A stretch of 64,000 nt of DNA from JBBQFI01 sp038237805 (lineage in GTDB: Bacteria > Verrucomicrobiota > Verrucomicrobiia > Chthoniobacterales > UBA10450). The notes under the pieces were generated by a model that did not search any database, was not told the DNA's origin, and saw nothing but the letters and a program-made list of their open reading frames with translations. This document shows, in pieces, positions 1-7,906 of this stretch. The translations under genes and the position numbers were made by a program. Position 1 is the stretch's first letter; the number at the start of each line of letters is the position of its first letter. The stretch is taken from positions 62,001 to 126,000 of the forward strand of contig JBBRYI010000011.1 of the NCBI GenBank assembly GCA_038237805.1. Direction: 5' to 3'.

Positions 1-1077
1 TCCAAATAACATCGGATCCGCAAAGACTTTGCCTTCGCCCGAACAACGAAGGACAACCTGTTGCTCCTCCGCGATCGTTTCGTAGAAGCTGGCGATCTTT
101 TCAATCTCTGCGCGTGCGTCAAATGACTCGCATTGAATATGACCATCGGCAGCTTCGGCGCGCGCGAGAAACAAAAGGTTGTCGATAATCCCGGAGAGCT
201 TTTCGCATTCTCCCACATTTGATTCGATCACCTCCCGATACTCTTCGGGCGTGCGCGGGCGCGTTAAAGCAACCTCTGCCTCGCCACGAATATTAGCCAC
301 CGGCGTGCGTATCTCGTGCGCGATATCCGCCGAGAATTGCGACAGACGCGTAAATGAATTCTCCAGCCGACCGAGCATATCATCGAACGCAGCCGCCAGC
401 GGTTGCAGCTCGCGTGGCCAGCCTGTTGGCGGGACGCGTTCGTCCAAATGCGCCGGACGCACGCGCTTGAACGAGCGCGTCATTTCTGCCAACGGGCGCA
501 AGCCGCGTTTGGCCACAGTCGTCGCGATCATCGCCGCCAGGAAAATGCCAAACACCAGGACAACGGCGAGCATCGCACCAAATTCCAAACTGAATTGTTC
601 GTCGGGCGAACGATCCTGGCCTACCTGAATCAAAAAGGGGCGACCGCTTGCTGTTTCGCTCGTCGCTATGAGAGAAAATAACTTCCCGCCCGCTCGATGA
701 TCTTTCGGATCGCCGATTGCTTGGTCGGTTCGCGCTTGGGGAAAAAGGCGGGCAGGGAGCACCTCATTCATTCCCGGCGTTTCCGCGACGACGAGACCGG
801 TTGAATCGAGAACGCGGACCAGGTAGGTGGCGCTTTTGCCGCTGTGTCCCACCTTCAATTCTTCGCGCAGCGCTTCAGCTCCACCGATTTTTCGCAGGTC
901 TGCCCTTAGCGCAGAAATCTTGTCGGCCAGAAAGACGTTGTCCTCTTCGAAGGCGTGTCGGACGACAATCAAATACAAGAAGACAAGCCCGCAACAGAGC
1001 AGCAATGCCGCCGCCATGGTGAAGCGAAAAACTAGCTGCGAAGCTATCGAAGGCGGCTCAGTCGGCTTTGAGAACAT
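1..1077 (-). CDS. CusS/CopS-like sensor histidine kinase, C-terminus beyond window edge
   Basis: Membrane sensor kinase that should phosphorylate the regulator encoded just upstream. The reading starts at ATG 1077, overlapping the regulator by 20 nt, and runs 359 codons off the left edge. A first membrane helix lies near residues 22-42, followed by a periplasmic segment of about 120 residues, a second helix (AVVLVFGIFLAAMIA), a HAMP-like linker and the H-box FSADIAHEIRTP with the phosphorylated His near residue 254. The stretch after the H-box (EYREVIESNVGECEKLSGII) closely resembles the heavy-metal sensor kinases CusS/CopS/SilS, so copper or silver sensing is plausible but not shown. Most of the ATPase domain lies outside the window. 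No efflux genes are visible here. Confidence 0.88.
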   Translation of the reverse strand, partial: MFSKPTEPPSIASQLVFRFTMAAALLLCCGLVFLYLIVVRHAFEEDNVFLADKISALRADLRKIGGAEALREELKVGHSGKSATYLVRVLDSTGLVVAETPGMNEVLPARLFPQARTDQAIGDPKDHRAGGKLFSLIATSETASGRPFLIQVGQDRSPDEQFSLEFGAMLAVVLVFGIFLAAMIATTVAKRGLRPLAEMTRSFKRVRPAHLDERVPPTGWPRELQPLAAAFDDMLGRLENSFTRLSQFSADIAHEIRTPVANIRGEAEVALTRPRTPEEYREVIESNVGECEKLSGIIDNLLFLARAEAADGHIQCESFDARAEIEKIASFYETIAEEQQVVLRCSGEGKVFADPMLFG

Positions 1078-1729
1078 AACCGACGCCGCGGATGGTGTGG
1101 ATCAGTTTCGCCTTAAATGGATCGTCCACCTTCGCGCGCAATCGCCGCACCATCACATCAACGACATTGGTTCCAGAATCGAAATTAATATCCCAAACTT
1201 GTTCCACGATTTCCGTGCGCGAGACAACCTCGCCGGCTGAGCGGGCCAAATGAGCGAGAAGAAGAAATTCTTTGGACGTGAGGTTAAGCGCATGACCGGC
1301 CCGAACTGCGCGATGGCGCCGTGTATCGATTTCCAGATCGTTAATGCGTAGGTGATCCGCCTGCCGCGTCGGTGCACGGCGCAGCAAGGAACGCACGCGC
1401 GCGATCAATTCCGCAAACGCGAATGGCTTCACCAAATAGTCGTCCGCTCCGAGCTCCAGTCCCTTCACTCGATCTGGAACACTATCGCGGGCGGTAAGAA
1501 AAAGGACAGGCGTATGCACTCCGCCGCCGCGCAAGTCGGAGACCACGGACCAGCCATCTTTCTTCGGCAGCATTACATCGACGATGAGTAGGTCCCAACG
1601 GCTTCCCAGCGCGAGCTCCAATCCGGCCTCGCCATCTCTTGCAATCTCGACAGCGTAACCGCCTTCACGAAGACCTTGCGCGAGAAAGGCTGCTGTCTTC
1701 TTTTCGTCTTCGATCAGTAAGATCCGCAT
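1058..1729 (-). CDS. OmpR/PhoB-family response regulator (CusR/CopR-like)
   Basis: Two-component DNA-binding response regulator of 223 residues, the full family length. The N-terminal receiver has the acidic pair E7/D8, phosphoacceptor Asp51 in DLLIVDVMLP, and the conserved Lys in DYLVKPF. The C-terminal winged helix ends with FDSGTNVVDVMVRRLRAKVDD, closely matching the CusR/CopR subgroup. Its 3' end overlaps the start of the kinase gene, so the two are translationally coupled and transcribed leftward, probably from a promoter in the 1730-1830 gap. A metal signal is inferred from family resemblance only. Confidence 0.92.
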   Translation of the reverse strand: MRILLIEDEKKTAAFLAQGLREGGYAVEIARDGEAGLELALGSRWDLLIVDVMLPKKDGWSVVSDLRGGGVHTPVLFLTARDSVPDRVKGLELGADDYLVKPFAFAELIARVRSLLRRAPTRQADHLRINDLEIDTRRHRAVRAGHALNLTSKEFLLLAHLARSAGEVVSRTEIVEQVWDINFDSGTNVVDVMVRRLRAKVDDPFKAKLIHTIRGVGYVLKAD

Positions 1730-1839
1730 CTGCGCGATTATACCGATTGAGCGTGTTGACTCAAGGTTCTCGCGAGTTCTGCCACACGATATTTTTCAAA
1801 TCTTTTGGCGGCAACCCGTGAGCCATTGGTAATTTTATA

Positions 1840-1905
1840 GCGACGGTCTGTGACCGTCGCATATTTTCCTCCCTGCGATTTCGAGCGACGATCATTGACC
1901 GCAAC
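1840..1905. repeat. REP-like hairpin pair
   Basis: A perfect 9-bp stem with a 3-nt loop (GCGACGGTC-TGT-GACCGTCGC, 1840-1860) is followed at about 1884-1905 by a degraded second copy (GCGACG...TTGACCGCAACG). It lies between the divergent regulator and DsbA-like genes. The 9-bp stem with 3-nt loop matches the hairpin geometry of the GGCGCGACG elements at 4558 and 12036, suggesting one family of palindromic repeats. Confidence 0.6.
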
Positions 1906-1940
1906 GACAAAAGCGCCGGCACAAACAATTCCGCTAATTT

Positions 1941-2618
1941 ATGAAACGCTTTCTTCCATTCCTGATCATTGGATGCGTTTTCGTCCTGGCAGTAGGCGTG
2001 GGATGGTTGCGCTATCTTTCAAAAAGCTCGGCCTCAGTCCGGACGGTGTCCACTTCGGTAGCTGCTGCAACTTCTTCGTCCAAGCCTGGAGCGACTCCAC
2101 CGCATACGGGTGGTCGAGAGGATGCCCCCGTCACGCTGGAAGAATTTGGAGATTATCAATGTCCGCCTTGCGCGAGAATGGCGCCGATCATCAAGCAAAT
2201 GGAGAAAATTTATGGCGACCGTTTGCGATTTGTTTTTCGCCAATTTCCGCTGGCCGCGCATCCGCGTGCCGCGGACGCTGCGCGCGCGGCCGAAGCAGCC
2301 GGTCTCCAGAATCATTTCTGGGAAATGCACGATCTGCTCTACGACAATCAATGGATTTGGTCGCGCGTGCCTGACGCGAGAATTTTTTTCGCCGAGCGGG
2401 CCGAATCACTCGGGCTCGACGTCGAGCGATTTAAACACGATATGGATGGCGATCCGGTGAAAAATCGTCTCAACGCAGATCGCGATCGCGCGACGTCACT
2501 CGGCTCGGATCGGACTCCAGTAGTTTTCGTTAACATGCGCCGGGTCACGGAATCATCTTTGAATGAAACAGGCTTACGTGCAGCAATCGACGCGGCGCTA
2601 AAGGAAAAATCCAAATGA
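1941..2618 (+). CDS. DsbA/BdbD-like thioredoxin-fold thiol oxidase, membrane anchored
   Basis: Periplasm-facing dithiol oxidase of the thioredoxin_4 (DsbA/BdbD-like) family, 225 residues. An N-terminal hydrophobic anchor (residues 5-26) precedes a Ser/Thr-rich linker. The active site is CPPC (Cys74-Cys77) in DYQCPPCARM, and the cis-proline loop is seen in SDRTPVVFVN. It should donate disulfides to secreted proteins. Its stop overlaps the start of the VKOR gene in ATGA, giving a complete oxidase plus re-oxidase pair. The many Cys-containing secreted proteins in this window are possible clients, an inference without direct evidence. Confidence 0.88.
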   Translation: MKRFLPFLIIGCVFVLAVGVGWLRYLSKSSASVRTVSTSVAAATSSSKPGATPPHTGGREDAPVTLEEFGDYQCPPCARMAPIIKQMEKIYGDRLRFVFRQFPLAAHPRAADAARAAEAAGLQNHFWEMHDLLYDNQWIWSRVPDARIFFAERAESLGLDVERFKHDMDGDPVKNRLNADRDRATSLGSDRTPVVFVNMRRVTESSLNETGLRAAIDAALKEKSK

Positions 2619-3070
2619 ACGATCGTAAATCTTTTTTCGGACAGGCGGGATTGTATGGCGCGATGGCGCTCATTTCGCTCGCCGGGCTGGCTGACGCAGT
2701 TTTTTTGACTGTCGAACGTCTTACGGGTAGCAGTCTCACTTGTGTCGTTTCCGCCAGCTGCTCCGAAGTATTGGCAAGCCCGTATGCAACGATTGGCTCG
2801 ATACCAATAGCGATGCTCGGAGCGGCGGCTTACTTTCTTCTATTTAGCGCGGCGACCCTCAGCGCGTTCGGACATCGCTGGGCGGAACTTTTTTTGGTTC
2901 TCCTCATCGGGCCGATGCTCGGAGCCACTTTGTGGTTGCTCTACGTCCAGGCATTCGTCCTTCACGCGTTTTGTGATTATTGCCTTCTTTCGGCTGTATT
3001 CACATTCGCGCTCGTCGGATTGATTTTTGCACAGCGTGTCAGGGGCTCGTCGGCTGGGACGGCGAGCTGA
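2615..3070 (+). CDS. Vitamin K epoxide reductase (VKOR) family protein
   Basis: Bacterial VKOR homologue of 151 residues with four predicted membrane helices. It carries the two family cysteine pairs: the loop pair in LTCVVSASCSEV, followed by the conserved Ser/Gly-rich stretch SPYATIGSIPIAMLG, and the quinone-proximal CxxC (CDYC) in the last helix region. VKOR proteins replace DsbB, passing electrons from the DsbA-like partner to membrane quinone. The 4-nt overlap with the upstream thioredoxin-fold gene supports this coupling. Length and topology are normal for a stand-alone bacterial VKOR. Confidence 0.9.
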   Translation: MNDRKSFFGQAGLYGAMALISLAGLADAVFLTVERLTGSSLTCVVSASCSEVLASPYATIGSIPIAMLGAAAYFLLFSAATLSAFGHRWAELFLVLLIGPMLGATLWLLYVQAFVLHAFCDYCLLSAVFTFALVGLIFAQRVRGSSAGTAS

Positions 3071-3152
3071 AATTGCAGTTGCCTTCCCCGAGGGTGTGTA
3101 GCATCTTCCCCGTCCCCGCCGCGAATTGCTCGTGGCTGTTTTCAGACACCTT

Positions 3153-3884
3153 ATGGCGACACCTACAGAATTAGTTCCTGAGCTTCTCGAAGCAGGGGTC
3201 CATTTTGGTCACCAGACCAAACGCTGGAACCCGAAGATGAAGCCGTACATTTTCGAGAAACGCAACGCGATCTACATCATCAATCTCGATGAGACAGTAC
3301 GTCAGCTTCATCGCGCCACTGAGTTCTTGCAGGAAGTCACTCGTCGCGGCGGGAAGATTCTTTTTGTCGGCTGCAAGAAACAGGCGCAGGAAGCAGTCAA
3401 GGAAGCGGCCGTCGCTTGCGGACAATTTTACGTAAACCAACGCTGGCTCGGCGGGACCCTTACGAACCTGGCCACCATTCGCAAAAGTATCGGCCGGCTT
3501 AAGTACATCGAGGAAATCGAACAATCGCCCGAATACAAAAAAATGGGCAAGCAGGAACTGGCGGCGTTGAGCCGCGAGGCGGCGAAATTGCGGCGCAACT
3601 TGCATGGTATTCTCGAAATGTCGCAGCTACCGGATGCGATGGTCATCATCGATACCATGCGCGAACAGAACGCCGTGCTCGAAGCGCGTCGCCTCGGCAT
3701 TCCCGTGGTCGCGATCGTCGATACCAATGCCGATCCGGAATTAATCGATTATCCCATCGCCGGAAACGACGATGCCATTCGTGCGATTCGAGTCGTCCTG
3801 CAAAAATTAGTGGATGCGATCGTCTCCGCTACGGGCGAAGCGCACATTCGCGAACAAGTCGAGATGGCGGGCGTCTCGGCATAG
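3153..3884 (+). CDS. rpsB: 30S ribosomal protein S2
   Basis: Small-subunit ribosomal protein S2, 243 residues from ATG 3153. The frame is open further upstream to a TTG at 3126, but family homology begins at ATPTELVPELLEAGVHFGHQTKRWNPKMKPYIF, so ATG 3153 is preferred. Further family signatures include WLGGTLTN and DTNADPELIDYPIAGNDDAIRAI. It is followed 58 bp downstream by tsf, the classical rpsB-tsf order. The 82-bp leader upstream has no obvious strong ribosome-binding site. No S2 autoregulatory leader could be recognised by eye. Confidence 0.97.
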   Translation: MATPTELVPELLEAGVHFGHQTKRWNPKMKPYIFEKRNAIYIINLDETVRQLHRATEFLQEVTRRGGKILFVGCKKQAQEAVKEAAVACGQFYVNQRWLGGTLTNLATIRKSIGRLKYIEEIEQSPEYKKMGKQELAALSREAAKLRRNLHGILEMSQLPDAMVIIDTMREQNAVLEARRLGIPVVAIVDTNADPELIDYPIAGNDDAIRAIRVVLQKLVDAIVSATGEAHIREQVEMAGVSA

Positions 3885-3942
3885 ACCGCCGCGCAAAAAC
3901 TTTCTCGCGACGTTCAATCCGAACGCGTGATTTTTATTTGAT

Positions 3943-4554
3943 ATGGAAATTGATCCTCAACTCGTTAAGCAACTCCGCGAAAAAACCAACGCGGGTATGA
4001 TGGACTGCAAACGCGCGCTCGCGGAGTCGGGCGGCGATCTGGAAAAGGCGGAAACGATTTTGCGCACGAAAGGCATCGCGGGTGCGAGCAAGAAATCTTT
4101 GCGCGCGACGAAAGAAGGCATCGTCGCTTCCTATATTCATTTGCAGGGAAAGGTCGGTGTACTCGTGGAAGTGAACTGCGAAACAGATTTCGTGGCGAAG
4201 AACGAAAGTTTCCGCGCTTTCGTGAAAGATATCACATTGCACATAGCGGCGGCGCATCCTTTGTATGTCAGTCGCGAAGATGTCCCCTCCGCTTTGATCG
4301 AGAGCGAGCGCGAGATTTACAAAGAGCAGGTGAAAGGCAAACCGGAAAACGTCGTGGACAAAATTGTCGATGGTAAACTCGACAAATTTTACGGCACCGT
4401 TTGCTTAATGGAGCAGGGCTTCATCAAAGATCCCGAGCACACGATCAAAGACTTAGTTGCGACCAAAATCGCCGAGCTCGGTGAGAACATTGTCATTCGG
4501 CGCTTCACCCGCTATCTCGTTGGCGAGCCGCTCGAATCAGCGTCTGCCTCCTAA
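3943..4554 (+). CDS. tsf: Translation elongation factor Ts
   Basis: Nucleotide-exchange factor for EF-Tu, 203 residues, a short-form EF-Ts compared with about 280 residues in enterobacteria. The N-terminal UBA-like domain begins VKQLREKTNAGMMDCKRAL, and the EF-Tu-contacting TDFVAKNESF signature is present. The C-terminal part is compact (VATKIAELGENIVIRRFTRY), so one half of the dimerisation subdomain is missing, as in other short bacterial versions. It is probably co-transcribed with rpsB. A palindromic element begins three bases after the stop and may double as a terminator. Confidence 0.97.
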   Translation: MEIDPQLVKQLREKTNAGMMDCKRALAESGGDLEKAETILRTKGIAGASKKSLRATKEGIVASYIHLQGKVGVLVEVNCETDFVAKNESFRAFVKDITLHIAAAHPLYVSREDVPSALIESEREIYKEQVKGKPENVVDKIVDGKLDKFYGTVCLMEQGFIKDPEHTIKDLVATKIAELGENIVIRRFTRYLVGEPLESASAS

Positions 4555-4557
4555 TTT

Positions 4558-4673
4558 GGTAGGGCGCGACGGCCCGTCGCGCCGTCGAAGTGAAAAGCGT
4601 TACCGATTCACCCGCGATTTGTCGGCGCGACGAGCCCGCCTGCTCGCGAATGCTTTCGGAGTCGCGCCCTACC
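4558..4673. repeat. 116-bp palindromic MITE/REP-like element
   Basis: The ends are inverted repeats (GGTAGGGCGCGAC at the left, its partial complement GTCGCGCCCTACC at the right), and an internal 9-bp hairpin GGCGCGACG/CGTCGCGCC lies near the left end. AATT occurs on both flanks, a possible target duplication. It sits between the convergent tsf and TonB-receptor genes and may act as a bidirectional terminator. The same termini occur in the element inside ligD (12036-12143). There is no transposase of its own. Confidence 0.8.
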
Positions 4674-4681
4674 AATTGGAC

Positions 4682-7660
4682 TTAAAACCTTTCCGTTAGG
4701 CTGACGTAAACAAAGCGGCCGGTCGAATCGTAAGCGAATTCTGCGTAGTTCGTCGTGGTGTTGGCGGCGTCGGGCGGATCATGCCCGAAGACATTGTTGC
4801 AACCGAGTGTAATGCGGGTGCCGTTGAGAAGGTGCTTCCACATCGGCAATCCGTAATTTGCCGTCTGTCTAACCGCGCTTTCGGTCGGAGGGCCATCCTT
4901 TGTCGCATCGGTCGCGGCTTTGGAATAACCGGCGACAGGTTCGCTTTCGGCCGGCGCAGTAAAAGTGAAATTGTAAGAGCCCTGAACGTCGAAGAACCAG
5001 GTCTGTTTGATGTAATGCTCCTTTATTCCGTTCGGAAAAGGAATTCCTGTAAAGTGCGTTGTCTTGAGGATTTCATGGACACCATCCAGATAGTGAACGG
5101 TGGCGACCAGACCAAAACCGCGCCAGGCCCAGTCGAGCTGTGAATTCGCGCGCCATTTCAAATAACCTTCATCGGAACCGGAACCACGGAGTTCAAGTTC
5201 CGTTTCTCCTGGAACCCCAGCAAACTGGAATGAGTCCAGATAGCTCGCTTGCGTCAGCCAGGTGAATGTTCCAACCCGCGTCCCGATCTGATACTGCAGA
5301 CCGAGATCCATCCCGCGCGCTTTTTGTGATCCGGAATTTTGAAACGCCTCTTCGATTGACACGACGTCTCCATTGGCGTCGCGGTTCACCCGTTCCAGAG
5401 GCAGCGAGTGACCGCTAACGGAGCGGTCAACCACCTCCTGCAGATCTGGAATAGCGACCCGGCCTTTGCTCTCGATATCGAAAATGTCGATCGTCAGCGT
5501 CAGGCCTTGCACAAATTTTGGCGTGTAAACAAAGCCGCCGCTGAAGGAGCGCGAATCTTCCGGCTGCAGGTTTGGATTGCTGCGGATAATAAAAGGGACC
5601 TCGCCGAAGATGGTCTTAGTCGCCGGATCAAACAATCCTCCAACCGCGACAGAATCAGTCAGACCTTGCGTGGGGGTTCCGAATGACTCGATGAGTGAGG
5701 GTTGGTGAAATCCTTCGCCCCAAGTGGCGCGGACGGTGAGCGAATCATCGAAGGGTTGCCAGCGCACGCCAAATTTCGGCACCAGCACGTTGGTATCGTT
5801 ATTCCGAAAATCTTCGAAACGCGCCGCCGCGGTAAACTCGAGCGCATGTAAAGCTGGAGCGGTAAAGTTGGAACCGAAAACAGGAATATCGGCTTCCGCA
5901 TAGAAAGCGTAAGTCTTCCTGCCTGCGTGGGTAAAGTTGCCGGGGCCGGTTCCGAGAATGTCACCCGCGATCAACGAGTTATCGGGTTGCTGCTGCAAAG
6001 TTTCTCGCCGGAACTGCCCACCAAACGCGAGACCAACGCCGCCGGCCGGCAGCTGGAAAAGCGAAGTGCTATACATGTTCAGCTCAAGCGTGGCGAGTGT
6101 GGAACGATCAATCTCTTTCGGATGGATCGTCGCAAAAGCCGTCGGGAGAGCATTGGTTGCGATCGGAACCCGATAATCGTTAAATGGATTGTAAGGAACC
6201 GTCGTGCCGATGAACTGATCGGAGGCGGGATCGAAGATCGGATCGGCGGCATTGAGGATGCGATTGAAACGCGAAGCCGAAACCATAGTGTCAATCGAAG
6301 TATTCTTGATCTGGCTGTAGCGAAATCCGGCATCATATCCCCAGCTGCCATCGAAGAGCTTGTCTCCCTTGATGCCAAGGGTGGAGAGGAAGGCATCGGT
6401 CTCGTTAGTCCGGATGCGGTTTCCAAATTCAGCGAGACGTGCCCTCGTGGTGCCGGAGATAATTTGCTGAAATGGATTAAAGGGATTGAATGCGCCCAGC
6501 GGAACGCCGGTTTCCTGGTAGGACGGTCCGCCGAGAGTTGGGCCCGGTGCGTGGGGCGGGATAGCGAGCGTGACATTACCGGGGGTCTCGAAGGCTCCCG
6601 TCGCCGTCGGCGCCAGCTCGTAGCGAGTCCGGACGTTTTGGTAAAGGGCATCCGCGTAGAGGACCATTTGGTCATCGAAGAGTTTGTGGCCGGCGTTGAG
6701 AAAGCCGCCGTAGCGTTCCGAATCGGGCAGCGCCGTAGTAAAGGCGAGGACATTGAAATCAGCTTTTCGGAAAGGCCTGTAAATGTAATCCGTCGCAGGC
6801 GCGGTGCCATCGGTGAAGAGCGGCGCGCGCCCGAAGAAGGTGTCGCGATCTGGAAGTGCCGCCGGCGAAACACCCGCCGCGAGAACGGCATCGCGAGAAA
6901 GCTGCAGGTTTACCGGGCTGGAACTCGATGACCCAAAAGGCGCTTTGTTGGAATATCCGCGATCGCGATCGAGGATGGAGTTGCGATGATAAAAACTCAG
7001 AACGCCGATGAGGCTGGTGTTCCCGTTGCCCGTGCCGAAGAGGAGCGACGCTGAGTATTTGCCCGAGTCTTTATCAAGCGTGTTGCCGTATTCTATGTTC
7101 GCTTCGGCTCCGCGATAATCATAACGCAGTTTAACATTGACAACACCTGCGACCGCATCCGCGCCATAGATACTCGAAGCGCCATCTTTCAAAATCTCGA
7201 TGCTCTCAATCGCCGCGCGCGGGATCGAATTGAGATCAACAAATGTGACTGCGCCGTTACCCGTTCCGAGCGGATACGGAGCAACACGACGACCGTTGAT
7301 TAAAGTGAGCGTGCTGCTGGCATCGAAACCCCGCAAAGAAATAGACGACGCTCCCGGTGTGAAGCCGGCGCCGTTGTTTGAACTGGGGACACCGTTTGGA
7401 CCGGCCACCGTCAAGTTGCGGATCAACTCCTCGGTTGTGCGCTCGCCGGATTTTTCGATGAGATCGCGATCGATGGTTTGCACCGGATTAGGTCCAACTT
7501 CTCCCGCGGTCGGAATATTCGAGCCAGTCACGATGACGCGTTCGGCCTCGGCCATGTTGGCGGGCGTCGGTGATGTTTCCTGGGCAAATGAGAGGGGCGC
7601 GAGAGCGCAAACAATTCCAGTTGTGCCTAACCAACTCCAACAAATGGATTGTTTTCTGAT
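4682..7660 (-). CDS. TonB-dependent outer-membrane receptor
   Basis: Outer-membrane active-transport receptor with an N-terminal plug (VIVTGSNIPTAG..., SLRGF, LTLINGRRV, ILKDGASSIYGADAVAGVVNV) and a long C-terminal barrel ending in the assembly signal YVSLTERF. An ATG exists at 7555, but it would leave the protein without a signal peptide. In frame upstream, codons read RKQSICWSWLGTTGIV then CALAPLSFAQ, a convincing signal peptide. The only plausible initiator there is ATC at 7660, six bases after the Shine-Dalgarno GAGGAG, and the frame is closed by TAA shortly before it. I therefore place the start at ATC, giving about 992 residues. The substrate is unknown; the plug resembles the large receptors for organic ligands more than siderophore receptors. 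Confidence 0.85.
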   Translation of the reverse strand: MRKQSICWSWLGTTGIVCALAPLSFAQETSPTPANMAEAERVIVTGSNIPTAGEVGPNPVQTIDRDLIEKSGERTTEELIRNLTVAGPNGVPSSNNGAGFTPGASSISLRGFDASSTLTLINGRRVAPYPLGTGNGAVTFVDLNSIPRAAIESIEILKDGASSIYGADAVAGVVNVKLRYDYRGAEANIEYGNTLDKDSGKYSASLLFGTGNGNTSLIGVLSFYHRNSILDRDRGYSNKAPFGSSSSSPVNLQLSRDAVLAAGVSPAALPDRDTFFGRAPLFTDGTAPATDYIYRPFRKADFNVLAFTTALPDSERYGGFLNAGHKLFDDQMVLYADALYQNVRTRYELAPTATGAFETPGNVTLAIPPHAPGPTLGGPSYQETGVPLGAFNPFNPFQQIISGTTRARLAEFGNRIRTNETDAFLSTLGIKGDKLFDGSWGYDAGFRYSQIKNTSIDTMVSASRFNRILNAADPIFDPASDQFIGTTVPYNPFNDYRVPIATNALPTAFATIHPKEIDRSTLATLELNMYSTSLFQLPAGGVGLAFGGQFRRETLQQQPDNSLIAGDILGTGPGNFTHAGRKTYAFYAEADIPVFGSNFTAPALHALEFTAAARFEDFRNNDTNVLVPKFGVRWQPFDDSLTVRATWGEGFHQPSLIESFGTPTQGLTDSVAVGGLFDPATKTIFGEVPFIIRSNPNLQPEDSRSFSGGFVYTPKFVQGLTLTIDIFDIESKGRVAIPDLQEVVDRSVSGHSLPLERVNRDANGDVVSIEEAFQNSGSQKARGMDLGLQYQIGTRVGTFTWLTQASYLDSFQFAGVPGETELELRGSGSDEGYLKWRANSQLDWAWRGFGLVATVHYLDGVHEILKTTHFTGIPFPNGIKEHYIKQTWFFDVQGSYNFTFTAPAESEPVAGYSKAATDATKDGPPTESAVRQTANYGLPMWKHLLNGTRITLGCNNVFGHDPPDAANTTTNYAEFAYDSTGRFVYVSLTERF

Positions 7661-7772
7661 GGGAGACTCCTCTCGCCGTCCCTTTCCCGTTTAGTGAAGG
7701 AAGAGAAGTTCAGCAAGTATTGTTTCGAGAAATGTCTTTCCGGGGAGACGCACTGCCTGCCCGCCGTGGTAG

Positions 7773-7888
7773 GCGCCCTCGCGTGCTGGCGATGGCGCCT
7801 CCGCCATCGCGAACTTTCTTTTCCCTGGTAAGCTCTCGCACAACAAGTTCGTTTCGGCGATGGTGCCGAAATGGGCACGCGAGGGCGC
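7773..7888. repeat. 116-bp inverted-repeat element
   Basis: Perfect 14-bp terminal inverted repeats (GCGCCCTCGCGTGC at 7773-7786 and its complement at 7875-7888) enclose a 9-bp hairpin GCGATGGCG-CCTC-CGCCATCGC. Length and layout (ends plus one internal 9-bp hairpin close to the left end) match the element at 4558-4673, but the sequence differs. It fills the gap between the receptor and cyclase genes. Confidence 0.7.
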
Positions 7889-7906
7889 GTGCGCTCCCCG
7901 GAATAA

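Noticed and set aside
5927..6931. Plus-strand open frame of 334 codons opposite the TonB receptor
   Set aside because: Antisense shadow; the minus strand gives an uninterrupted receptor with all family motifs.
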